A stretch of DNA of 64,000 nt from Zygnema cylindricum (Eukaryota; Streptophyta; Zygnematophyceae; Zygnematales; Zygnemataceae): the NCBI GenBank assembly GCA_037447655.1, contig JBBHKE010000603.1:18009-82008 (forward strand), in the 5' to 3' direction. The position numbers were made by a program, and so were the translations under genes. A model generated the notes under the pieces. It did not search any database. It was not told the origin of the DNA and saw nothing but the letters and a program-made list of their open reading frames with translations. Numbering within the stretch: position 1 is the first letter of the stretch; the number at the start of each line of letters is the position of its first letter. Shown here piece after piece: positions 44,566 to 54,795 of this stretch.

Positions 44566-45313
44566 GATACACTCTCAGAAGCTATCAAGAATCCTACCAA
44601 ACAGCTGTTCTTAAGTGCTCACCAATTCTTATACAAGCATCCAAATCTCACAAAACTATATTAGAATATAGAGTAGCATAAACACTGACAACTCCCAAAG
44701 TTTCAGCTCAATTGACCCTACAACAATCAAGATATAATACTCAGAGGTTTCCCAAAAACTGTCTGCAGTTTTACTACTTGGAAGTCTGGATACATAAAAA
44801 TGCCCTAAGTCCTAAGTCTTTTACTTTCGGTGTTCTACCGCCGATAACAGTGTACCTGAGAGATACGTCCAAAATCAACCCACCTACTGAGATCTACGTG
44901 TCCTTGATCATGCCAACCCAATCTATCATTGTACAGTCAATATTACTCAGAATGTAGATTAAGTGTTTGTACAAATACTTGTCGGCTAAGACACTTGTGA
45001 TACTCATATGAATCTCGTCCGTTGACTAGATTCATATCAATCGCAGCTGCGTTGTCCCATACCAGATCACATTTACATCACCCGCGGCTGCGGTGTCCTG
45101 CACCGAATCATATCCAAGATAGTAGCAGTTGCGTTGTCTGTACGGATCTTATTCAAAGTAACCGCAGCTGCGTTTGTCTTGTCTGTGTCGCAGCTTCGCT
45201 GCTGCGCTGCTCTGCTGCTGCGCTGCTGCGCAGCTCTGCTGTATAGCAGTTGCGCTGCTGTCTGTATAGTTGCTTTGCTGCTCTGAGACTGAAAGCTTTC
45301 CAAAAAGACAACA
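44507..45313 (-). repeat. C/D tandem LTR 2 (shared middle LTR)
   Basis: Serves as 5' LTR of C and 3' LTR of D. It is 807 bp, 8 shorter than the outer two, mainly in the GCAGC-rich array. TAGGACTTA lies at 44806-44814. No target duplication flanks it. Confidence 0.93.
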
Positions 45314-45399
45314 CTCCCGTAAAGCTCTAGAATCAGTATACCATCGCAGCTGCGGTGATAAACTAGCGCAGTATCGCAGCTTAGCAGTATAGCAATTAG

Positions 45400-47492
45400 T
45401 TATTCACTTAATCCCACTGCTTCCCTACAATACTTCAGCTTAGGAGCAGGAAGAGCTTTAGTGAGCATATCAGCAATCATTTTTGCATCTGGTAAGTAAC
45501 ATAATTTAATCACTCTAAAGAACACTTTTTCTCTTACAAAGTGTAATCGTACATCCATGTGCTTGCTTTTGAAGTGATGACTCGGGTTAGAAGCAATGGC
45601 AATGGCAGCCTGGTTATCACACCAGATCACCTGCGGACCAACTTGCATGTATCCTAGTTCTTGTAACATGGATTTTACCCATAAGAGTTCTTTGAGGGCC
45701 GAGCTTGCTACCATATATTCCGACTCCATTATCGACTGTGCTGTCACCTTTTGAAGTTTGCTGCTCCAGCAGCAAGTACCGTTCCCAACTTGTAGAACGA
45801 ATCCCGTGGTAGATTTCCGGCTTGGCATGTCGCCATAGCTTGCATCACTCCATGTTTGCAGCTTGACTTCTCCTCTGCCTAGAGTGAGTTTGAGATCTTT
45901 AGTTCCTACCAAATATCTTAAGACTCTCTTTGCTGCATCCAGATCAGATTTTCTCGGATTTTCTAGACTCCTACTCAGTACCCCGACTGCTGCAGCAATG
46001 TCAAGACTGGTACAATTCATGAAGTATATTAAGCTTCCCACTATCTGTCTATAAGGTATTATTGCCATAGGATCATTCTCCCCTGATTCTAAATACTCGC
46101 TAACAATGACACCTGGTTTTGTCTCTTCTCCCTTTAACTTCTGCCGAAACTCCATTGGAGTTAAACATCCTTTTGCCCCCCGCATTCCGTACTCATCTAA
46201 CATGTTTCCAATAGCCTCTTTTTGAGTCAATTTTATTATTTTCTTATTTCTGTCCCTCTCTACCTGGATACCCAAAATATATTTTGCCTCACCGAGGTCT
46301 TTCATCTCGAACCGTGAGTTTAGAGCAGTTTTGATTTTGTTAATTTGAGCCATTAATTTGCTAATTAATAGCAAATCATCTACATATACTGCTATATACA
46401 CTATCCCATTTTCACCCTTTAGAACGTAGACAGAGTGATCAGAACTTATCCTTTGAAATCCTAGACTAGTCAGGAATTCATCAAGCTTTATATTCCACTG
46501 TCTCGGGGCCTGTTTTAGGCCGTACAAAGATTTTAGCAGCTTGCATACTAAGTGCTCTTTTCCTGGTTCCACATACTTTTCAGGCTGCTGCATGTAAATG
46601 GTCTCTTCTAGTTCTCCATGCAAAAAGGCCGTTTTTACATCCATCTGATGAATTTCCATATCTTCTATAGCAGCTAGGGACAGCAAAATCCTAACTGTTC
46701 GAAATCTTACAACCGGAGAAAATGTTTCTTCAAAATCGATTCCTTCCTTTTGATTGTACCCCTTTGCCACAAGTCTGGCCTTATAGCGTTCAATGGTGTT
46801 ATCAGGATTTAACTTCACCTTGAATACCCATTTGCTGCCGATCGCTTTTCGGTCTGGAGGAAGGTCCACGAGCTCCCATGTTTGAGCCTCCATGATCGAC
46901 TTCATTTCGTCGTTTGCCGCCTCAATCCAGTGATTCCGCTCTGGTGTTGAGAAGGCCTCTTGGATGGTCAAGGGCTCCCCTGAGACTGCCAAGTAGGCAA
47001 AGTGAGAGCTTGCTTGCAAGCGACTGCTTGATCTTGTTCCCCCCGGAAATTCTGAACTGAGATCGTCGGATGCCGCGCATTGCGCTGATTGCGCTGATTG
47101 CGTTGGTTGCGATCCGTGTTTTGCTGGTTGCGCTGGTTGTGATCCGTGTCTTGCTGATTGCGCTAGTTGCGATCCGTGTGTATTGACTGATCTTGGTCCG
47201 TCTGGACCCGAAGTTGGTGAGGAAGTTGGAGAGAGTCTGTTTCCGGAGTCATTACCAGATTTTGTGGAATATGCGGGACAATTTCTTGCATGCAATCTAA
47301 AATGACATACTTCTGTACTTTTTGTTGCTTTTGCTGCTCTGTCATATGAAATAAATCTATGGAGTCTAGTTCATCCTTAACAATGATGTTTCTAGCTACA
47401 ACTATTTTCTGTCTTTCAAACACGAAGACTCTATAACCTTTCGAGTGATCATCATATCCTAACAGAATACCCGGTAATCCCTTCGGTTCCAT
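45400..47492 (-). pseudogene. Element D reverse transcriptase-RNase H (long frame, detached from integrase)
   Basis: The 631-codon frame at 45400-47295 holds the complete RT ([29 protein letters not shown]) and RNase H (IWCDNQAAIAIASNPSHHFK, ADMLTKALPAPKL). A preceding frame at 47163-47492 covers the linker MEPKGLP...HMTEQQK, and the two overlap out of phase near 47200, so there is a frameshift in the linker. A TGA at about 47493 separates both from integrase. RT-RNase H itself shows no lesion. Confidence 0.88.
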
Positions 47493-47495
47493 TTT

Positions 47496-49583
47496 TCATC
47501 TATATGTAGACTTATCCAATATATAGCATTGACTACCAAAGACCTTGAAATGGCTAACATCTGGTTTGCTACCTGTCCAGATTTCGTAAGGAGTTGTGTC
47601 TACCGATCTTGATCCTATCCTATTTTTAATATAAACTGCACAATTTAGAGCCTCAGCCACGAATTTCGGATCCACATTTTTATCTGCGAGCATAGATCTA
47701 GAGCTTTCTGTGAGAGTTCTATTCAGTCTTTCCGACACCCCATTTTGTTCCGGTGAATATGGAAGAGTCAATAGATGACTAATGCCTTCCTGGAGTAAAA
47801 AGGTTTCAAACTCTTTTGATGTATATTCACCACCATTGTCCGATCGGAGCTGCAAAATAGATGAATTATGAAGTTTTTCAGCCCATGCTTTATAGTGTTT
47901 GAAGTGACCAAACACTTCACTCTTCTCCTTCATGAAGTAAACTTTTGTAAACCTGGAGAAATCATCTGTGAAGGTGACCACATATTTCATCCCTCCGGCA
48001 GAAGGAACCTTCGCCGGACCAAAGACATCCGAATGAATTTGTTGTAGAAGTTTCGTCGACCGATGCTCAGACTCCTTAGGAAATGGCAATTTGTGGATTT
48101 TGCCTAAAGCGCAACCATCGCAAGTCTTGACTGGCCCATCTGTGATTGATACACCCTCTATCTTTCCAGCAACAACCATTTTCTTCAAACTATCATAGTT
48201 GACATGGCCTAATCTTTTATGCCACAACTCATCTGAGTGCAAAACACCGGAGTACAAAACATCATTTTCTTTTGTATTAGCCATATCCATGCGATACATC
48301 TTCCTACTATCTCTAGTACCTGTAACTGCAACCTTGCCGTTTTTGCTAACAACCTGCCGACCGTTTTTCAAACTAACTTCAAAGCCTTTACTCTCAACCA
48401 ACGACGTAGAAAACATATTTTTCTTAAAGTCAGGCACAAATAAGACATTGTGAAGAGTCCTTTCAATTGCTTTTCCATCCACATCAACTAGCAAGGACAC
48501 ATCACCCATTGCACGAGTTTGGACACTCATTCCACAAGCATAATAAATATTTTTCTCCGGCGTGGCTTTCAGATTTTTGAAGATAGCCTTGTTCCAACAC
48601 ATATGCGTTGACGCTCCTGTATCCATAATCCATCCAGGGTCCTTTGCGCCTTCCATTGCTGCCGCCATAGCAAATAGATCCGTGTGGTCTTCCTCAGAAA
48701 ATGTTAGAGGTTCGTCTTGGAGTGATGAAGAAGCTGAAAACAGTGCATTTCCACGAGGTGTAGGCCTCGTGAAGCTTTTGTAAAACTGACTTTGTTGCCA
48801 TCCCGGCGTGTATAAACCGGAATCGTTAGCTTGTTTAAGTTTAGGACAGAATTTGTATCGATGACCTCTCTCACTACAATATAAACATGCATTGTTTGAT
48901 TTTCTATTTCCCCCCAGATTAAACTGTCTGAATTGGGTAAATTGATTACTTTGCTGATTAAATTGACCTTTCTTTCCAAATTCTGAATTAAAAGCCTCTA
49001 CTTGCTCAACATTGAGGATGTTAGATGTAGCTTCCTCCTCTAATAAAATATTGATCGCTAATTGTAAAGTCCAGCTAGCTTTATCTTTCTGTTTGAGCAT
49101 GTCAGATGCTCCTTTTATACTACGAGGGAGACCCCGCATGAGCAATGCTGCTTGTTGAAACTGAGGAAATACCCCACCGGCACAAGCATGTGCATCTACA
49201 AGAATACGAAATTTGTTAGAATATTCAGCCATTGTACCGCTAGTGTACTTATAGTCCCAAATTTTTCCAGCCAATAAAAGTTCTTCCTGAACATTAGCCT
49301 TTTCATAATCACTTTTAATGGATTTCCAGATATCAATTGCTTTTTTCATTTTAATCCGAAACATAGCTAAGTCCTCAGATATACAAAATTTCAAAATAGA
49401 ACGAGCCTGCGTATTTTTCTTAGACCATGACGGATCAGATTCATCCAAAGAACCATCCAAAATATCCAAAAGATTGACATTTTCAAAATGTGTCTCCACC
49501 ATATCCGCCCAGTAAACATACTTATCCCCGGAAAAGATAGGAATTCTTGATGACAGGCCCATAACCTGCTGTTCTACAACCAC
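47496..49583 (-). CDS. Element D Gag-protease-integrase
   Basis: A 695-codon open frame. It contains Gag, a CCHC knuckle (CLYCSERGHRYKFC near residue 230), the protease site WIMDTGASTHMC, the HHCC region and integrase with both aspartates and the glutamate. The start codon present in the LTR of unit C is changed here (ATG to ATC at about 49624), so the natural start is lost. The first ATG remaining in frame overlaps the primer-binding site. It ends at the TGA shared with unit C. Confidence 0.88.
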   Translation of the reverse strand: MVVEQQVMGLSSRIPIFSGDKYVYWADMVETHFENVNLLDILDGSLDESDPSWSKKNTQARSILKFCISEDLAMFRIKMKKAIDIWKSIKSDYEKANVQEELLLAGKIWDYKYTSGTMAEYSNKFRILVDAHACAGGVFPQFQQAALLMRGLPRSIKGASDMLKQKDKASWTLQLAINILLEEEATSNILNVEQVEAFNSEFGKKGQFNQQSNQFTQFRQFNLGGNRKSNNACLYCSERGHRYKFCPKLKQANDSGLYTPGWQQSQFYKSFTRPTPRGNALFSASSSLQDEPLTFSEEDHTDLFAMAAAMEGAKDPGWIMDTGASTHMCWNKAIFKNLKATPEKNIYYACGMSVQTRAMGDVSLLVDVDGKAIERTLHNVLFVPDFKKNMFSTSLVESKGFEVSLKNGRQVVSKNGKVAVTGTRDSRKMYRMDMANTKENDVLYSGVLHSDELWHKRLGHVNYDSLKKMVVAGKIEGVSITDGPVKTCDGCALGKIHKLPFPKESEHRSTKLLQQIHSDVFGPAKVPSAGGMKYVVTFTDDFSRFTKVYFMKEKSEVFGHFKHYKAWAEKLHNSSILQLRSDNGGEYTSKEFETFLLQEGISHLLTLPYSPEQNGVSERLNRTLTESSRSMLADKNVDPKFVAEALNCAVYIKNRIGSRSVDTTPYEIWTGSKPDVSHFKVFGSQCYILDKSTYR
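49556..49566 (-). other. Primer-binding site of element D (half-tRNA type)
   Basis: Sense GGTTATGGGCC directly after the LTR, identical to the site of unit C (44496-44506) and element A. It matches the complement of the initiator tRNA-Met anticodon arm. Confidence 0.75.
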
Positions 49584-51654
49584 CGGTGCAGGTGGAGGAG
49601 CAGCAGTAGTAGTAGAAGTAGAGATGATACACTCTCATAAGCTATCAAGAATCCTACCAAACAGCTGTTCTTAAGTGCTCACCAATTCTTATACAAGCAT
49701 CCAAATCTCACAAAACTATATTAGAATATAGAGTAGCATAAACTGTTGTTTTGAAAACGTAGCTTCGTGCGTACGCCACGTTTTGTGCGCACGCGACGTT
49801 TCGTGCGTATGTTATTACCGAAAGTAATGTGGTTATACAAATTGAGGATCGAATGGATTTGTGGATTGGGGGAGTAATTGTATGAGTAAAATTAAAGGGA
49901 CGTGATGGAGTAAATGAGTGGCGCGGAATGCGTTAAGAAATGGACGGCGGATTGCGACGCAATCCGACGTAAAATATTTGAAGAGACTAAAATGGTACGT
50001 CGCACGTACGAAACATAATGCGACAAGTGGCATTTATGGAAAAGGACGCGACGGTACAAAGAATCTTATTTTACAAGAGTACTTAAAATTGGTAGGCGTA
50101 ATTTATGGCGAAGTACGTAATTTCAGTACGGACAAATTTGGATGGTTTGACGTCGTTTCGTCAAGTGGAATTTGGGATCACGTGGCGCGACATCGAGGGT
50201 GCTGAACAAGAGCGACGGACGGCGCACAAAGGCCGCCGGTATTTTTCAAGTAGTGGTGACGCGAAATCGCGTCAATCATACAATATCTATTTTTGGACGG
50301 CTCGGATTGTTTTACGAGATTCGTAGAGTCTTGTTGACTTACACGCAATGACTCAGCATACGATTTTGTTGTCGGTGTAAATATTTGTAAAACATTGTTT
50401 TGTCTTTTTGTGAATTGATTATTAGTGTACTTTTACTCATTTTGACATACCTTGAAGTATTCGGGTATCCTAACATTAATTGAGGTAGCTGGTAGATAGC
50501 GTACGGCTGGTATGCCTCCGTACGTTCAGTAGTGAGCTCTAGTTTACATTTGTAGGACTTAGTCATTTTAAGACATAGGGAACTTTTTGTACCAAAAACT
50601 GTTTATGGTCATTTTTGGTAATTTTGTCTGCGTATTGCACTCAGATCTGTTGGCAAAATTATGTGAAATTTTGCATGTATGTTCTTCCTTTTATTGTTTA
50701 CCTTGCTACAGATTTGCAGACCTATTGTGTGTCTGGTCTGTGTGTAAATTTATTGTGAAGTTGTCAGTTTTATCAGAGTTCTGGCAGACTGTTTTTCTGC
50801 AACTTTGACTAGATGATGTGATCACTCTTTTTATTATTTTTGTCTGAAACTTTGTGAGGTCATTTAATAGCCTAAAAACTATCTCTCTTTAGAGTTTCAG
50901 CTTGGTTTATTATTTCTGTAGAATTCTGTGTTGATTCAAAGTAGGCTGTTTTTGGGTAGTCTGTGGTGCTTCCGAGGGTAAATCCATGGCTGAAAATGGC
51001 TATGGACAACATAAACACTGACAACTCCCAAATTTTCAGCTCAATTGACCCAACAACAATCAAGATATAATACTCAGAGGTTTCCCAAAAACTGTCTGCA
51101 GTTTTACTACTTGGAAGTCTGGATACATAAAAATGCTCTAAGTCCTAAGTCTTATACTTTCGGTGTTCTACCGCCGATAACAGTGTACCTGAGAGATACG
51201 TCCAAAATCAACCCACCTACTGAGATCTACGTGTCCTTGATCATGCCAACCCAATCTATCATTGTACAGTCAATATTACTCAAAATCTAGATTAAGTGTT
51301 TGTACAAATACTTGTCGGCTAAGTCACTTGTGATACTCTTATGAATCTCGTCCGTTGACTAGATTCATATCAATCGCAGCTGCGTTGTCCCGTACCGGAT
51401 CACATTTACATCACCTGCGGCAGCGGTGTCCTGCACCAAATCATATCCAAGATAGTAGCAGCTGCGTTGTCCGTACGGATCTTATCCAAATTAACCGCAG
51501 CTGCGTTTGTCCTGTCTCTGTCGCACCTTCGCTGCTGCGCAGCTCTGCTGTATAGCAACTGCGCTGCTCTTCTGTATAGCAGCTGCGTTGCTGTCTGTAT
51601 AGTTGCTGCGCTGCTGCGCTGCTCTGAGACTGAAAGCTTTCCAAAAAGACAACA
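49567..51654 (-). repeat. C/D tandem LTR 3 (right), split by solo LTR E
   Basis: Parts 49567-49743 and 51017-51654 add to 815 bp, the same as LTR 1. TAGGACTTA lies at 51139-51147. The right end abuts the GACTA duplication and the element B integrase. Confidence 0.93.
49744..51011 (+). mobile_element. Solo LTR E (copia, 1,268 bp)
   Basis: Starts TGTTGTTTTG and ends GGACAACA, with a perfect 5-bp duplication TAAAC (49739-49743, 51012-51016). It lies inside LTR 3, opposite in orientation. It contains a Gag start near its end (ATG at 50986, MAENGYGQQ), a hairpin at 49948-49966 and TAGGACTTA at 50553-50561. No interior is present, which is the signature of LTR-LTR recombination. Confidence 0.92.
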
Positions 51655-52140
51655 GACTAGTCGTCGGTTATTGTCAACATAAACCTTTGGCCTCCAACCG
51701 AAGGTACTTTTGCAACCCTTTAAATATCTGTGTGGACTAGATCTAGAACTTTCTCACCTCTATGTGTGCCGGCTTTGGGAAAGGGAAGTCTATGAGCCTT
51801 ACCTTCAGCACAACCATTACAATCATTCATCATTTCATTATCTCTAAACTGAATGCCTTCTACTACCCCAAGCTTTTTCACTTCCCTCATCCTATCAAAA
51901 TGCACATCCCCTAATCGTTTATGCCAAATCATTTACTTAGGAACCCAACATAATTAGCATTCTTCTTTTTATTACGGAGGTTAAGCCTTAACATTCCTTG
52001 GCTACCCTTATCTGCCGTGAAGTGAACTTCATCCCTATACTTAGCTGTAACGACTCCCTTTTTAGTGAAGGTATCAAACTCTTTATCATCTAACACAGAC
52101 CTAGAGACAATATTTTTACTTAGCTTAGGAATGTAGAGTA
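51655..52140 (-). pseudogene. Element B GAG-pre-integrase and integrase start
   Basis: Reads the HHCC region of element B (IWHKRLGDVHFDRMREV, CNGCAEGKAHRLPFP) and integrase up to the first aspartate (LVHTDI) and TITDD. It continues at 39438 after removal of the C/D tandem. The left part (51929-52140) matches ILYIPKLSKNIVS, the segment before pre-integrase. Frame changes occur between the two parts. Confidence 0.82.
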
Positions 52141-52954
52141 TGTTGATTTGAGGCAACCGATGACCTAGAGGAGGAAGAAGAAGCACCAGCAGTTGCCATA
52201 ATATTCAGATTACAAAAGAGGAAACTCTCACGAAAAACCACAAAAAGACCGACCTCACAATGAAGCCCCAAGCAAACCAGCCACATACTAGATCTGCAAA
52301 TTTGCCACAATATAAACAGTATAACAAAGAATCTACATGCAGATTCTCACAGGGTTCTACAAAAAGATCAAAATGATCTTGCAATTCAAAAAGACACAAA
52401 AACTGCTTCGCAGTTTTCCATTCACTGAATTCCTAACTCCAAAGTAATATAAGTCCTACATATACAAAGTGAACCTACAGCTGATCTAAACCGTACCACC
52501 GTTACCGTGGTGTGTCGGTACACGAAACATTAATCAAACTAAACCCCACCATCTACCGTACAAGTATTTATATCAATCCTTAACCCTAGCCGCTGCTAAA
52601 ATACGCAGTCAAAGTTAGTCCACTGAAATGACGGTTTGGTCAATATTTCCCTTCCAAAAATGACGGCGAACTCCGTCCCTCCTCCGCGTATTCATTCATC
52701 ACCAAAGTTGAACCTCCACGTGTAAATTTGGTCCCTCAACTAAATATGTACTTTGTAAACCAACTCAACCAGACTTCCCCACAGACCGACACGTGTACAT
52801 AGAGTGTACCAAATCTGTGAACTCCCTTTAGAGTTACATACCACACCACATTTTATCTACGTCAACTTAGTCTATACACAAAAAACTGGCTAAGTCTAGA
52901 CTCTCTTTCTCGCACACGAGATATAGAGAGGACTAAAGGTTTCCAAAACCAACA
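52141..52954 (-). repeat. Element G 3' LTR
   Basis: Sense start TGTTGGTTTTGG, end AATCAACA. A Gag start (ATG at 52195-52197, reading MATAGASSSSSRSSVASNQ) lies 57 bp inside its sense 3' end. TAGGACTTA lies at 52450-52458. Confidence 0.9.
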
Positions 52955-52977
52955 CTCCCCTAAACCTTTAGACTCTC

Positions 52978-54795
52978 TCAGCCACTAAGTCCACATGCCT
53001 CTCTACAAAACTTAAACTTAGGTGTAGGTAAAGACTTAGTCATCATATCTGCTACCATCATCTCATCCGGCAAATAGCTGAGTTTTAAAATTTTGTTCAC
53101 CACGTTCTCTCTTACAAAATGCAACTTTATATCAGTATGCTTGCGTTTGAAGTGATGACTTGGGTTAGATGCAATCGCTAAAGCAGCTTGGTTGTCACAC
53201 CACACTATTTGAGGTCGAGATTGCATAAAGTGAAGTTTTTGAAAGAGAGACTTTACCCAAAGTAACTCCTTGACAGCTGAGCTAGCTGACATGTATTCAG
53301 CCTCCATTGTAGACTGAGCTGTGACTTTCTGAAGCTTGTTGCTCCAACAACATGTTCCACTTCTGATCTTTAGAATGAATCCGGTGGTGGAGCGCCAACT
53401 TGGCATGTCCTCGTAGCTCGCATCGCTCCAAGTCTAAATCTTGACCTTTTCTCCACCGCAAGCGAGTCGTAGATTCCGTGTCCCTGCAAGATACCGAATG
53501 ACCCTCTTTGCTGCCTCCCAATCCAATCTCCTCGGATTTTGTAAACTCCGGCTTATAGCACCAACTGGAGCTGCGATGTTCCGGCGTATGCAGTTCATGA
53601 AGTAGATTAGGCTTCCAACAATCTGACGATATGGAATGGCAGCTATAGAATCTGCCTCTCGTGATTCGAAGGTGTCATCAAAAATGACTCCTCCCTCGGT
53701 CTATATGCCTTCCACCTTTTGCTTGAAATCCATGGGAAAAGCACTTTGTTTTGCCTCTGCCATGCCAAACTTCTCAACCATATTCCCAATCGCTTCCCGT
53801 TGTGTTAGATATATTATTCTCCTATCTTTATCCCTTTCTACCTGAATCGCGAGAATATACTTTTCCTCTCCTAAATTTTTCATCTCAGATCTCGATTTCA
53901 AGGCTGCCTTTATTTTCTTAATCTCATTTAATGACTTACTCAATAGCACCAAATCATCCATATACACAGCAATGTAAATAGTCACATCTTTCCCTTCCAT
54001 AACATAGACTGAGTGATCTCAACTAATCCCCAGAAAACTGAGACGAGTTAGAAACACATATAATTTCAAATTCCACTGACGTGGAGCTTGCTTCAAACCG
54101 TACAAAGATTCCAACAATTTACAGACCAAATTTTCTTTTCAGGTCTTTGCATACATTTTAGGATGCCTCATATAAATCACTTCCTCTAAATCTCCTTTCA
54201 AGAAAGCTGTTTTAACATCCATTTGATGGAGTTCCATATCCTTAATGGCTGCTAAAGACAAAAGAATTTCTAACAGTTGGAAACCGGACAACCGGAGAGA
54301 AAGTCTCCTCATGGTCAATTCCCTCCTACTGACTATACCCCTTTGCAATAAGCCGAGCCTTATATCTTTCAATAGAATTATCTGGATTAAGCTTTACTTT
54401 AAAAACCCACTAACAACCAATGGCTTTTCGATCCGGCAAAAGATCCATAAGCTCCCAAGTTTGAGCCTCCATTATCGATTACATTTCATCATTTGCCGCA
54501 GAGATACATTGATCCTTTTCCGGGGCTGAAAAGGCTTCTTGTATGGTGACTGGCTCTATTGCGGTCGGAGAAAATAGGGCATGTTCCGCCGGTTCACCTC
54601 GCAGCCTGCTGCTTTGCCTTCTTCCCCCCTAGAAAATCTGAGGCTGGAACTGTTTGATCCCTAAGCTTCCACCGAGGAGGAGGAAGAGGAGGAGGAGGAG
54701 GAGCTTGCTGTACAGGTTAAACAACAGGAATGACCGGAGTAGGAATAGAGGAAAAACTTGTGAAAGAGGAAAGAGGAACATTTTCAAAAATTACA
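52978..54795 (-). pseudogene. Element G reverse transcriptase-RNase H, broken
   Basis: The linker (about 54540-54790) is proline-rich. RT starts near 54480 (AQTWELMDLLPDRKAIG), with polymerase motif YMDDLVLLSKS near 53940. RNase H is intact at 52978-53406 (IVWCDNQAALAIASNPSHHF, ADMMTKSLPTPKF). Several stops (for example in the KWVFK block) and frameshifts interrupt it. The KQAPRQW block remains at about 54070. Confidence 0.85.

Larger units (their letters stand above)
39439..51654 (-). mobile_element. Copia C/D tandem: LTR-interior-LTR-interior-LTR
   Basis: The composite is bounded by a perfect 5-bp duplication GACTA (39434-39438 and 51655-51659). It has three LTRs: 39439-40253 (815 bp), 44507-45313 (807 bp) and 49567-51654 (815 bp after removing solo LTR E). 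It has two interiors of exactly 4,253 bp each. The outer duplication shows that the tandem occupies one target in element B. C is the left unit, D the right. D is the better preserved. Both share a TGA between integrase and reverse transcriptase. Confidence 0.93.

Noticed and set aside
43139-48453. Plus-strand open frames of 60-90 codons opposite the C and D integrase regions, identical in both
   Set aside because: Antisense shadows of the conserved minus-strand polyprotein; their identity only reflects the duplicated element.
49744-51011. Treating this as part of the D element's 5' LTR
   Set aside because: Perfect TAAAC duplications, opposite orientation and TGTTGT...ACAACA ends show a separate solo LTR; removing it restores the 815-bp LTR length.
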